Source of the DNA: Candidatus Cloacimonadota bacterium
Lineage (GTDB): Bacteria; Cloacimonadota; Cloacimonadia; Cloacimonadales; JAMOQM01
Length of the DNA stretch: 43,756 nt
Assembly (NCBI GenBank): GCA_027064005.1
Contig: JAMOQM010000083.1
Span: 1-43,756, forward strand
Reading direction: 5' to 3'
The number at the start of each line of letters is the position of its first letter. Position 1 is the first letter of the stretch. This document shows positions 18,501-27,800 of this stretch, in pieces. The notes beneath the pieces are model-generated. The model was given only the letters and a program-made list of their open reading frames with translations, was not told the DNA's origin and ran no database searches. Position numbers and translations under genes: made by a program.

Positions 18501-20501
18501 ATGAACAAAAGAAATCAATCTATCATTTTTGCCATAATGTTGTTTTTTTCAATTCAACTTTTCGCAAAATTAGTGGACCCGCAAACCGTTATTGCCGAAT
18601 ATGATGGCGGTAAAATTATTAAAAAAGATATTGATAACAGAATTAACAAATTACCACCTATGTACCAAGCCAGATATAAAACCGTGGACGGACAGAAAAA
18701 AGTTTTAGACCTTTTGGTTACAGAAAAGTTATTCTATAAAAAAGCTCTTGAGAAAAAATTTGATAAAGACCCTGAAGTAATTCAAGACATTGAAAAAACA
18801 GCGGAACCTTATTATACAAAATTATATAAAAAGAAATATATCTCCGACAAAGTTAAAGTCTCAAAAAAACAAATCAAAAAATATTACAAAAAGAACATCA
18901 ATCAATTTTATGAAAGACCGCTTAATAAAATTTACTATTTAGTAACCAAAAGTGAAAAGAAAAGAGATAAAATTATTGAAGGTTTGAAAAACAAAACAGA
19001 TTTTTATAAACTTTTAAATAACTATTGTGATAACAATTACGTAATAAATCACAGCGGAATTATTGACGGGATTAGACATAACGGCTACATTCCGGGAGTT
19101 GGGAAAGATGCCGTATTAGACAGTTTAATCGCAATCGCTCCTCTTATGGAATGGCAAGGTCCTATCAAAACAGGTGATAATTATAGTTTCTTTAAAGTAA
19201 CAAAGCGTATCCCCGGACATTCAAGAACTTTAGACGAAGTTACCGAACAAATCAAAATGCGTCTTAAACCTTTAAATGAAAAGAAAATTTATGACAAAGT
19301 TTTGAAAAAATTAAAGAAAAAATATAAAGTTACTATAGAAAAATCTTTTATTGATAGCGTTAACTTTATTAACACTCCTAAGACAAAAGATTACAACAGC
19401 AAAAAGATAATGCATTCGAAAAAATATCCCAACTTAGATATTACTGTTGCTCAAATTAATGAAGCATTCAATAAAATGCCTGCAAAACGTAAAGCTGATT
19501 TAAACAATCCGGGTGCAATCCGATTCTGGATGTATGAATACCTTCATGACAAAGTATTTTATTTTGCTGCAAAAAATGATAAACATATAAATTTAGATAA
19601 TTCACCTGAATTTCAACAAAGTAAAGTTACCATAATTCTAAGAAAAGCTTATAAAAGTTTAGTTCTTGATTCTTTAAAAGTTAGCGAAGATGAAGCAAAA
19701 AAATTCTATGATGAGAACAAAAACCATTTCCTTGTAAAGGGTTACAGAAAAATCCAAGTATTCAAATTTGACTCGGAAAAAGTTGCCAAAAAAGCATTGG
19801 CAAAAGTAACAAAAGCTCTAAAGAAAAATGATCTCGCTGAGATTGATAAAGTTGTTGAAACAATGTCTTTATTAAAAGATAATAAAGGTGTTATTGATTA
19901 TGTTTATCAAAATAATATTGTTCCGGGAATCGGAAAAGACACGGAATTTTCAAAATTAATTTGGAATACGAAAGTCAACGGACTCAGTAAAATATTCTAT
20001 GATGCAAAATGGAAATATGTTTTTGTTAGAGTTCTTAAAGAAACACCTAATAAATATGCACCTTTTGAAAAGAAAAAAGATTTTTGCGAAAAATCAGTTA
20101 TGCGTAAAAAATCAATGGATGCGTTCAATAAAATGAAAAGTGATATTGAAAAAGAATTTCACTTAAAAAAATATGAAGATAGATTGAACGTAACCTTAAC
20201 AGCTAAAGAACTCTATGATATGGCAGTTCAATCCGCCAAAAAACATGATTATGAAAGCACTGTTCGATATTATGATCAAATTATAAAAACATATCAAAAT
20301 GGAAAAGATGATTACCGAGCACTTTTTATGAAAGCATTTACTCTTTCTGAAAATCTTGATAGAAAAGAAGAAGCTCTTAAAGTTTTCCAAAAATTCTTGA
20401 AAAAATTCCATGAAGGTGAATTGAACGAATCCGCAGAATTTATGGTAAAAGACCTTCAAGAAAAAATAAATCAAACTCAAAAAGAAACAGACCAAAAATA
20501 A
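18501..20501 (+). CDS. Exported SurA/PrsA-like parvulin-family protein with C-terminal TPRs
   Basis: Periplasmic protein of 666 aa. A signal peptide (1-22, ending QLFA) is followed by a SurA/PrsA-type N-domain (VIAEYDGGKIIKKDIDNRI). Then come two rounds of a parvulin-like module (about 130-250 and 400-520), each ending with a PGxGKD and a (W/F)xxK-type strand. A TPR-like helical tail (about 575-660) contains AKKHDYESTVRYYDQIIKTY. The parvulin domains lack most of the canonical active-site residues, so a holdase/chaperone role is more likely than isomerase activity. AAGGAG precedes the ATG. It is monocistronic, with a strong terminator 20 bp downstream, and diverges from the pilus operon. A role in outer-membrane or pilin folding is inference. 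Confidence 0.78.
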   Translation: MNKRNQSIIFAIMLFFSIQLFAKLVDPQTVIAEYDGGKIIKKDIDNRINKLPPMYQARYKTVDGQKKVLDLLVTEKLFYKKALEKKFDKDPEVIQDIEKTAEPYYTKLYKKKYISDKVKVSKKQIKKYYKKNINQFYERPLNKIYYLVTKSEKKRDKIIEGLKNKTDFYKLLNNYCDNNYVINHSGIIDGIRHNGYIPGVGKDAVLDSLIAIAPLMEWQGPIKTGDNYSFFKVTKRIPGHSRTLDEVTEQIKMRLKPLNEKKIYDKVLKKLKKKYKVTIEKSFIDSVNFINTPKTKDYNSKKIMHSKKYPNLDITVAQINEAFNKMPAKRKADLNNPGAIRFWMYEYLHDKVFYFAAKNDKHINLDNSPEFQQSKVTIILRKAYKSLVLDSLKVSEDEAKKFYDENKNHFLVKGYRKIQVFKFDSEKVAKKALAKVTKALKKNDLAEIDKVVETMSLLKDNKGVIDYVYQNNIVPGIGKDTEFSKLIWNTKVNGLSKIFYDAKWKYVFVRVLKETPNKYAPFEKKKDFCEKSVMRKKSMDAFNKMKSDIEKEFHLKKYEDRLNVTLTAKELYDMAVQSAKKHDYESTVRYYDQIIKTYQNGKDDYRALFMKAFTLSENLDRKEEALKVFQKFLKKFHEGELNESAEFMVKDLQEKINQTQKETDQK

Positions 20502-20520
20502 CCGTTCCTGCTTAAAACTA

Positions 20521-20553
20521 AAATGCGATGTGTAGCTACATCGCATTTTTTTA
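20521..20553. terminator. Terminator between the parvulin-like gene and the methyltransferase gene
   Basis: A 10-bp perfect stem (20522-20531 with 20538-20547) is followed by a run of T residues to 20552. The reverse strand also has a T-rich tail. The hairpin separates two convergent genes and can serve both. Confidence 0.92.
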
Positions 20554-20574
20554 TTCCTTAAAAATTAGAACGTT

Positions 20575-21339
20575 CTAGATTCGTTTTTTTGCCACCACCA
20601 TTATTGATGTCGCTTTCATTGGAATTTTTGTAGTGTCAAAATTAAAAATATGATTAATTAGAAAATCTTTGAATTTACCTTTTGGTAAAACATCCATCGG
20701 AGCGGTTACATATTGTACATTTAAAATCTCAAATCCGTATTTTTCTAACAACTTTACAATTCTTTTCTTTGTGTAAATTCTGGCATTAGAATATTTTTCA
20801 TGAATACTTTGAGGCAACCAAGAAAAAAAAGGGACTCTGTTCCATTTTAAAAAAGGTAACTTAGCTCCGTGAGTTTCAAAAATCCACCATTTGTTAGGAA
20901 CGGTTATCGCCAATAAACCATCTTCTTTCAGTGAATCAAAATAAAATTGCAAACCGGATTCATTAGACAAATGTTCAATTACTTCAAAACTGATAATCCT
21001 ATCAAATTTTCCTATTGGACTATCTTTAACGATATCCATAATTTTAAATTCGCAATTTTCAACACCGTTCTTTTCCTTATAATAATGAAATTCCTCTTCG
21101 TGATCTTCGTTAATCTCAACGCCAACACAATTTTTCATCTCATTTGAAAATAAAAACATTGAAGCACCATTTCCACAACCTATATCCAAAAGGCTTAAAT
21201 CTTTTCCTACAAAATTTGGAATCTGCTTCACAAGTCTAACTCTTCGTAAAACAATTCTATCCTTAAAATCCGCCGGACGACCTTTGAAATGCCCATTTTC
21301 TTCAAACAAGCCTTGCGGTATTCTTTCTTTATATCTCAT
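20575..21339 (-). CDS. Class I SAM-dependent methyltransferase
   Basis: Rossmann-fold methyltransferase of 254 aa. Motif I LLDIGCGNGA (about 49-58) binds SAM, GVEINE is the motif II acidic loop, and FDRIISFEVIEHL is the post-I/motif IV segment typical of the UbiE/Methyltransf_11 and _23 groups. The C-terminal third (YTKKRIVKLLEKYGFEI) is the usual tail of small-molecule or glycan methyltransferases. The substrate cannot be inferred. The RBS is weak (GGATA). The gene stands alone, convergent with the parvulin-like gene and divergent from the UvrC-like gene. Confidence 0.85.
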   Translation of the reverse strand: MRYKERIPQGLFEENGHFKGRPADFKDRIVLRRVRLVKQIPNFVGKDLSLLDIGCGNGASMFLFSNEMKNCVGVEINEDHEEEFHYYKEKNGVENCEFKIMDIVKDSPIGKFDRIISFEVIEHLSNESGLQFYFDSLKEDGLLAITVPNKWWIFETHGAKLPFLKWNRVPFFSWLPQSIHEKYSNARIYTKKRIVKLLEKYGFEILNVQYVTAPMDVLPKGKFKDFLINHIFNFDTTKIPMKATSIMVVAKKRI

Positions 21340-21398
21340 ATTTGGTATCCATATTTTTTCCTTAATAATTTAGATAAGATTAAGCTTGAATATAAAAG

Positions 21399-21576
21399 AT
21401 ATGTGTCAAATATTTTCTCAAGAACAAGAATTTTGGTTCCTGCTCGGTGATGCAATTGTAAAGATTAGAGATTTTTCGTAAGCAAAAATCTGATATGTCC
21501 CTCGTTGATAAAACATACTTTATAGCTACAATTTACGAGGGATGCCAGAATTTTTCCAAAACATATTGACACATAT
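21399..21576. repeat. MITE-like structured element with 11-bp inverted ends
   Basis: A 178-bp intergenic segment bounded by a perfect 11-bp inverted repeat, ATATGTGTCAA (21399-21409) and its complement (21566-21576). Each end contains an outward-facing TTGACA. Inside are two further hairpins: 8 bp at 21469-21476/21484-21491, and 8 bp at 21498-21505/21535-21542, the latter enclosing a 5-bp hairpin (21508-21512/21519-21523). No frame is open across it. The architecture suggests a miniature inverted-repeat element or a structured RNA. No target-site duplication is obvious and no second copy occurs in this window. Confidence 0.5.
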
Positions 21577-21594
21577 TCTACTCTTTTCTATTTC
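21566..21594 (+). promoter_or_regulatory. Candidate promoter giving a leaderless UvrC-like transcript
   Basis: TTGACA at 21566-21571 is a perfect -35 box; 17 bp later TATTTC (21589-21594) is a weak -10. The predicted start would be at about 21600, which is the ATG itself. No Shine-Dalgarno sequence precedes that ATG, so leaderless translation is possible. The weak -10 keeps this tentative. Confidence 0.35.
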
Positions 21595-21599
21595 GAATC

Positions 21600-22577
21600 A
21601 TGGAAAAAAAAATTGATATTTTAGCAAAAGTACCTCATTCAAGAGGTTTGTACAAATTGTATGATAATGACAAATTGCTATTTGTGGGCATTTCTTCCGA
21701 TTTAAAAAACAGAATAAAACACTTCTTGGAAATCCCTAATCTTGAAAATCCTGATAAAAAATTAGCTTGGACAAAAAATATCAACAACTTTAAATATGAA
21801 ACATCTTCATCTCTCTGGCAACTTATTTTAAAGAAAAAAGAGATAATGAAAAATGAATTTCCGATAAATCAATTTCAATATAATTTGCATGATAATTATG
21901 TTTATTTAGCGATTAATTTTGAAAATCCGCCCTTTTTGAAAATTACGGATGACACTCAAAACGATTCTTTTTATATTGGACCTTTTCGGGATAGATTTTT
22001 TCTTATGGATATTTTAACTATTTTGGAACAACAATTTGGTGCCCCAATTTGTGAGAAAGAAATTGAAAATTGCCAAAAACATAATCAAGGTTTATGTAAA
22101 GGATTTTGTCTTTCCGACAAATCAGTTTTCAAAGAATTTGTTATTAATTTTATTTTATCAAAACCGGATAAAGAAATCAAGAAATTAGAAACTCAATTTG
22201 ATAAATTTGAAGAAGAGCTCGAATTTGAAAAATCAGATGAACTGAAAATTATTCTTAAAAAATTAAATAAGTTCTATTCTTTGCTGGAAGGACTTATTCT
22301 TTCCAAACAACTTCAATATACTTGGATTGAACAAAACAAAAAATATGAAGTTGAACGAGGAAAATTGCTGAAAATTTCTTCTAACCAAATTGTACTTGAT
22401 GAGTTCAACCCCAAAACAATCGAATTTAGACCAAACGAAATTATCGCTTATGAAAAATCTGATATTGATGAAGCTCTGATTATTTATGAGCATCTGAAAA
22501 AATCATTTCCAAACGAAATTAACAAACTATTTATCGAAGCAAAAAAATATATCTTAACCAAAATTATGGAGGATTGA
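21600..22577 (+). CDS. UvrC-like protein: degenerate GIY-YIG domain, Fe-S cysteine cluster and UVR motif, no RNase H domain
   Basis: 325-aa homologue of the N-terminal half of the excision nuclease UvrC. Residues 12-95 match the GIY-YIG fold (GLY at 16-18, FVG at 28-30, Arg38 in LKNRI). FYIGPF at 124-129 matches the UvrC GPY/F segment. Cysteines 151, 158, 166 and 170 include the C-x7-C-x3-C spacing of the UvrC [4Fe-4S] motif. Residues ~190-226 resemble the UVR (UvrB-binding) helix pair. The C-terminal RNase H-like nuclease and HhH domains are absent, as in Cho. The catalytic second Tyr is Phe28, and the metal-binding Glu expected near residue 72 is missing, so nuclease activity is doubtful. 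Its stop overlaps the purC start. Confidence 0.82.
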   Translation: MEKKIDILAKVPHSRGLYKLYDNDKLLFVGISSDLKNRIKHFLEIPNLENPDKKLAWTKNINNFKYETSSSLWQLILKKKEIMKNEFPINQFQYNLHDNYVYLAINFENPPFLKITDDTQNDSFYIGPFRDRFFLMDILTILEQQFGAPICEKEIENCQKHNQGLCKGFCLSDKSVFKEFVINFILSKPDKEIKKLETQFDKFEEELEFEKSDELKIILKKLNKFYSLLEGLILSKQLQYTWIEQNKKYEVERGKLLKISSNQIVLDEFNPKTIEFRPNEIIAYEKSDIDEALIIYEHLKKSFPNEINKLFIEAKKYILTKIMED

Positions 22578-23464
22578 TGAATAAATTACAAGATTTAGAG
22601 ATCGTAAAACAAACTTATTCCGGAAAAGTTAGAGACATTTATGACCTCGGAGACAAATTATTAATTGTAACTTCCGATCGAATATCTGCATTTGACTGCG
22701 TTTTCCCAAATACCATTCCTAATAAAGGAAAAATTTTAAATCAAATTTCCGTTTTCTTTTTCAAAGCTACAAAAGATATTATACCTAATCATTTTATTAC
22801 TGATAATGTAGATGAATATCCTGAGGAATTTAAAGAATTTGAAGATGAGTTAAAAGACAGAAGTATGCTTGTAAAAAAATCAAGAGTTATCCCTTATGAA
22901 TCAATTGTCCGCGGATATATTACCGGTTCTGCCTGGAAAGAATATCAAAGAAGTAAAACAGTTGGTGGAATAATTCAAGATTCTAATTTAGAAGAAAGTC
23001 AGAAATTTCCACAACCTTTATTTACGCCTTCAACAAAAGCTGAATCCGGTCATGATGAGAATATTTCTTTTGAAGAAATGAAAAAAAGAATGGATTCATA
23101 TTTAGCTGATGAAATTAAAAAAGTTTCCCTTGCATTATATAACTTTGCGCATGATTATTTATTTTCTAAAGATATCATTTTAGCCGATACTAAATTTGAA
23201 TTTGGTACTTATGAAGGAAAATTGATTCTTATTGATGAAGTTCTCACTCCTGATTCTTCAAGATTTTGGGATAAAAATGAATATCATCTCGGAACTACTT
23301 TAAAAAGTTATGATAAACAATATATCAGAGATTTTATTTCAAATTCAGATTGGGATAAAAATCCGCCCGCTCCGGAACTCCCTCAAGATATTATTGAAAA
23401 AACTTACAAAAAATACTATAATGCCTATAAAATAATTTGCGGAGAAAACACTAAATCATGGTAA
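22577..23464 (+). CDS. purC: Phosphoribosylaminoimidazole-succinocarboxamide synthase
   Basis: ATP-dependent ligase that joins aspartate to CAIR in purine synthesis. The 295-aa protein has the N-terminal GKVRDIYDLGDKLLIVTSDRISAFD signature split by family-typical residues, SRVIPYESIVRGYITGSAWKEY, and the C-terminal ILADTKFEFG and LIDEVLTPDSSRFW motifs. It belongs to the long form (about 300 aa) rather than the 237-aa E. coli type. A TTG codon 3 bp upstream is also in frame, but GGAGG at 22568-22572 and the TGATG overlap with the UvrC-like gene favour ATG 22577. The 3' end overlaps the response regulator gene by 7 bp. It is the only purine gene here. Confidence 0.96.
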   Translation: MNKLQDLEIVKQTYSGKVRDIYDLGDKLLIVTSDRISAFDCVFPNTIPNKGKILNQISVFFFKATKDIIPNHFITDNVDEYPEEFKEFEDELKDRSMLVKKSRVIPYESIVRGYITGSAWKEYQRSKTVGGIIQDSNLEESQKFPQPLFTPSTKAESGHDENISFEEMKKRMDSYLADEIKKVSLALYNFAHDYLFSKDIILADTKFEFGTYEGKLILIDEVLTPDSSRFWDKNEYHLGTTLKSYDKQYIRDFISNSDWDKNPPAPELPQDIIEKTYKKYYNAYKIICGENTKSW

Positions 23465-23838
23465 AAAGAATTTTAATTGTAGATGATGAAGTAGATGTAA
23501 CAGACTTCTTAAGATATGAATTGGAAGATTATAATCCTAATTGGGAACTTATCTCAATTAATTCCGGATTAAAAGCATTACAATTCATTATGGAAGATAA
23601 AGTAGATCTTTTACTAACCGACATCGCCATGCCTGATATGGATGGTTATGAACTATACTCCAGAACAAAAGAAATCAGACCTAATTTGCCAATTATTATG
23701 ATGACCGGTTTTGGCTACGATCCAAATCATGCGGTGGTAAAATCCCGAAAAAAGGGACTAAAAGATATCGTTTTTAAGCCTTTTAATATGGTTGAACTAT
23801 TTACCTTAATAAGTACAAGACTGTCTGAAAATAAATAA
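23458..23838 (+). CDS. Receiver-only response regulator
   Basis: 126-aa CheY-like receiver with no output domain. The acidic pair D9/D10, the phospho-acceptor D55 (LLLTDIAMPDMDGYEL), the conserved Thr in IIMMTGFG and the Lys in VFKPFN are all present, so it should be phosphorylated. The start ATG lies inside the end of purC (ATGGTAA). Its kinase partner is not adjacent; the nearest is the membrane histidine kinase at 29.5-30.7 kb. Output would have to be by protein-protein contact. Confidence 0.92.
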   Translation: MVKRILIVDDEVDVTDFLRYELEDYNPNWELISINSGLKALQFIMEDKVDLLLTDIAMPDMDGYELYSRTKEIRPNLPIIMMTGFGYDPNHAVVKSRKKGLKDIVFKPFNMVELFTLISTRLSENK

Positions 23839-23850
23839 TTTACCCTCGTA

Positions 23851-24771
23851 ATGCGATCATTAATCTTAATAATTTTGATTTTTATCCCATTACGAGGTTT
23901 TGCTTTTAATTATACAAAAGATAATATTCACATTGTTTCTGCAAATAAAGATTCTTTAATTGCCAAAAAAATTGTTACTTTCTTAAAAACAGATATTGAT
24001 AATTTCCAAAAAAAAATAGGGTCTTATCCGGATTTAAAAACAAATATTTATGTCGCATCCAATAATCAAGATTATCGAAATCTTAATAAAAAATTCTCCA
24101 AAAAAATCGTGGAATTCAGTCAGGCTTTCTATTCAAAATCCAACAACTGCATTTACATTCACAGCCCAAAATATTTCAAAACAATAAAGAATTTGCGGAT
24201 AACTCTTCTTCATGAATACATTCATTCTTTTGTTAATCACTTTTGGAAAAATGCTCCCCTTTGGTTTCATGAAGGAATGGCAGTGTCTTTTTCTAAAAAT
24301 TCGACAGGTATAAAAGAATTTTATCTTGTGTTGTCAATATTCAATGATAAAAAATTATCTCTTAAAGATATGGAAAAATCTTACCCGAAAACTAAAACGG
24401 AATGGATTATTTTTTATGAAAAAGCAGCCTTAACTATTGAATATCTTTCTCATCATTATAAACATCAATTTAATAATTTCATTGATCACGCACAGGCAAA
24501 CGGAAATTTTTATTTTGATTTTGATAACGCCTTTAACCTTACCCAAAAGCAATTTGAGAATGATTTCCATAACTATTTAAAACGATTTGTTATTGGAGCT
24601 TTTTTCATCGGCATTTCCAGTGTTTTGTGGGGAATAATACCACTTGGATTACTCATTGCTTGGATAAGAAAAAAAGTAATTAACAGAAAAATATATAAAA
24701 ATTGGGAAGCTCAGGAATTTATAACTTTAGAAAAATCCGACCTTTCCGAAAAAAATACAAGATTAGAATAA
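23851..24771 (+). CDS. Membrane-anchored gluzincin-type (peptidase MA-like) protein
   Basis: 306-aa exported protein. An N-terminal signal segment (1-19, ending GFAF) is followed by a metallopeptidase core with HEYIH at 121-125 and WFHEG at 138-142. E141 is the likely third zinc ligand, giving the HExxH-x(15)-E arrangement of gluzincins (peptidase MA-like superfamily). A membrane helix near the C-terminus (about 250-275) is followed by a short basic and acidic cytoplasmic tail, so the peptidase domain would face the periplasm. It starts 12 bp after the response regulator without a clear RBS. Substrate unknown. All catalytic residues appear intact. Confidence 0.78.
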   Translation: MRSLILIILIFIPLRGFAFNYTKDNIHIVSANKDSLIAKKIVTFLKTDIDNFQKKIGSYPDLKTNIYVASNNQDYRNLNKKFSKKIVEFSQAFYSKSNNCIYIHSPKYFKTIKNLRITLLHEYIHSFVNHFWKNAPLWFHEGMAVSFSKNSTGIKEFYLVLSIFNDKKLSLKDMEKSYPKTKTEWIIFYEKAALTIEYLSHHYKHQFNNFIDHAQANGNFYFDFDNAFNLTQKQFENDFHNYLKRFVIGAFFIGISSVLWGIIPLGLLIAWIRKKVINRKIYKNWEAQEFITLEKSDLSEKNTRLE

Positions 24772-24779
24772 AGAATTAC

Positions 24780-24812
24780 TTTACAAAGTTATTTTAAATA
24801 ACTTTTTGTAAA
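24780..24812 (+). terminator. Hairpin between the peptidase gene and the HEAT-repeat gene
   Basis: TTTACAAAGTTATTT pairs with AAATAACTTTTTGTAAA across a 1-nt gap, with a two-base bulge (24780-24794 with 24796-24812). It begins 9 bp after the peptidase stop. The stem is AT-rich and the downstream U tract is poor, so it is a weak terminator or mRNA-processing signal rather than a strong one. Confidence 0.5.
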
Positions 24813-24845
24813 TAAAAAATTCGTAAAGATTTAAGAGGTGAATAC

Positions 24846-27800
24846 ATGGTCAATTCAATAAAATGGATGATGGTAAAAAATGACCCGGAAAAATTAATAA
24901 CTCTCTATGAAAAGGACACTCAATCGAGAGCCCAAATAATTGATCGGCTTTTGGAATTGAACGAAAAAGAAAAATTAATCCACCTTGCATCAACTGATTC
25001 CAGATATAGAGGAAAAATTCTTGATATGTTAGAAGAAAATAAAATGCTCACAATTGAAGATACAATGTTCATCCTCACTTGGCTAAATCCTTCCCAAACT
25101 CAAAATGAATTTTTAAAGATGGTTACATCTAAATATCAGAATCAGGATTTAAGAAAAATTGTCAGCAATACAAATATTAATTCAATCGCACGCACAACCA
25201 TTAAGAAATTTTTAGAAAAAAACGATAAACTTTTCAACAATAAAATCAGCAAAAACTACCTTAAACTTCAGATGATTTTAGATGAATCAAAAGATAACTT
25301 TGAAGTTCAAGAAGTTTCGAATGATTTTAACTCCTCAAAATCAATTAAAGAAAATATCACCGATTATATGTTGAAAAGAAATGATTTGGATTTTAAAACC
25401 GAATATTTATTGATAAAAAATATCCTAATCGAAGGATTAAAAAATTCAAGAGAAGACTTTAATTCCGCTCTTTCAATTCTAAGTATTTCTAAATTAGATA
25501 ATAACTATAAAACCCAGATTTTAAAAGAAATTGATTCTCCTGAATTATACTTTTTTGACAACTTCCAGATTATTACTCAAAATACGGGAATCCCATTTGA
25601 TTCTTACAAAAAATTTCTATCGGAAAACAATATTAGTTTTTGGATAAAAAAATTATTCGCAGTTCATTATATTTCTGAATTTGTTTTTTTATACACAAAT
25701 TACAATCAATTCAAATGGTTAGAAAATTACGTCAGATATTATCCGATTAAAAATATCGGAATGATGAAAGAATATGTCGGAACTTATTACATGACTAATA
25801 ATTTCGGATTTAAATTGTTGGATATTATTATTGATCCGGTTTTAACAAAAAATTTAATTAAAAGTAGTGAAGAAATCCAATCCTATCTTTTGGCAAATAT
25901 TGATTCGGATATTTTACCGATTGAGAATTATTTAAAAGCACTTTTACTTATTGGCGGAGAAAGTAATTATAAATTTTTCGCTAAAATCCTGAATATGCAA
26001 GTTGTCAAAAATATCGAACAAACTAAAAAAGATATTGAAAATAATTATTTAGAATTAAAAAAGAAAATTGATGATATTAGCGAATTAAAAGAGCTTATTA
26101 AAAATGAAATTGAAGAAAAATCAAACCTTATCTCAGAAAAAAATTATAATAAAGTTGCAAGGCTTTATTTTGGAACAATCACTAATACAGAAATTATTTT
26201 ACCTCAAATTAAATCAAATTTGCGTGCCCATATTCCTAATTTAGAAAGATTCAGATTCCAAACCGATGAAAATGGGAAAATCCTTCTTTGCCGATATATC
26301 GGAGATTTGGATTTATACGACTACCAATACATATTAACAAATTTTATTGAAGAAAAAAGCTCACCAAAATTAGAAGTTAGTGCAGTGTTAGCTTTAATAA
26401 AATTAGGAAAATCGGAAGGTTGGGATAAAATTAATTCCATGTCAAAATCTACCAATATTAAAATTAAAGAATTGGTTGCCGATTCAATGAAAATTTTGCA
26501 TCAACAAATTGATCAAGAGGCTATTACAAAATTAGCTTTAGATAAAAATTATAGTGTTGTAAAAAACGCTTTGGAAACAATTATTACTCTTCCTAACAAA
26601 TTAGCTATCTCAATTTTTAAAGTATTAGTTGAAAAATCAACCTATATTTTCCGCCCGCTTATTGCAGAATATCTTGGAAAATTAGGAATCAAACCTTGTT
26701 TGCCACTATTGGTGGAATTAATTCAAGAAGACAATTTTAATGTAATTTTAGCTGTCCTAAAAGCTTTACGTGAAATAAAACATCCTCTCAGTTACCAGAT
26801 TGCCAAAAATATAAATACCAAAAAAAGATATATCCTCGATATAGAAAAAATGGTTACTTTGATTACTCTCGGACATACAGAATATTGGGACAGATTAGAA
26901 AAGTTATCCAATCTTAATGACAATTCCGTTAAACTTTTGGCAAAATTAAAAATGATAAAACTGGCAACCGTAAGCAAAATTGATATTTTACAAAATCTTG
27001 TAAACGATTCCAATCCTTTAATTACGACTCTTGCTTCGAGTAAAATTTATAATTATTTCCCTGAAGAAGGAAAAAATCTATTAGATAAATTTTTAGTCCA
27101 CGGCAATAATCTTCATCATTATTATATTACTTTTTGGATGAAAAATCTTGATTTTGCAAAAGTTAAAAACAAATTAGCAAAATTATTCGGCGAACAAAGT
27201 TATAAGGTGAAAACCATTGTAGCCATAGTTTTAGCGGAAAAAGGCATTCAAAATTATCTAAACACAGTAGAAAAAAATATTATCAATCTTGATGATATTG
27301 AACATCTGCAAATATTAGAAACAATCAACGATTATCCTTCTAAAAAAGCAATTCCTCTTCTCGAAAAAATAGCTCTCTTCCAAAACCATAAATCTTTAAA
27401 ATTCATCGTAGAAATCTGTAAAAAATTAAATTGGGAAGATATTAAAGAAATGTATATGAGATTATGGGAAAAAAGTGAACCGCTTTCAAGAATGATTTTA
27501 GCAAGATTATTTTCTTATTTGGATGATGAGAATATCGTTAGCTTCATAAAAAAAGAAATAAAAATCCAACCGGAAACTGTTACTTCAGAATTAGCATTTG
27601 CTTTAATTGTTAACGGAGATGAGTCAGGTTGGGATTATTTCAATGAAATAATCAATAACAAAAAATTAGTTTTTAAAATTCAGGCAATAGAAAATATCGC
27701 CAAATTCAAAACAGTTGATGCCCTTAATAAATTAAAAAAGTACATTTTAACACCTAACCTTGATATTCAAATAGCAGTAATTAAAGCTGTTGGGGAAATG

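Noticed and set aside
20196-20546. 116-codon minus-strand ORF over the end of the parvulin-like gene
   Set aside because: It runs through the terminator hairpin, is antisense to the TPR tail and consists of Phe/Ile-rich low-complexity sequence.
21421-21564. Decayed transposase gene inside the 178-bp element
   Set aside because: Short open stretches in two frames gave no recognisable protein, and stops are frequent in every frame.
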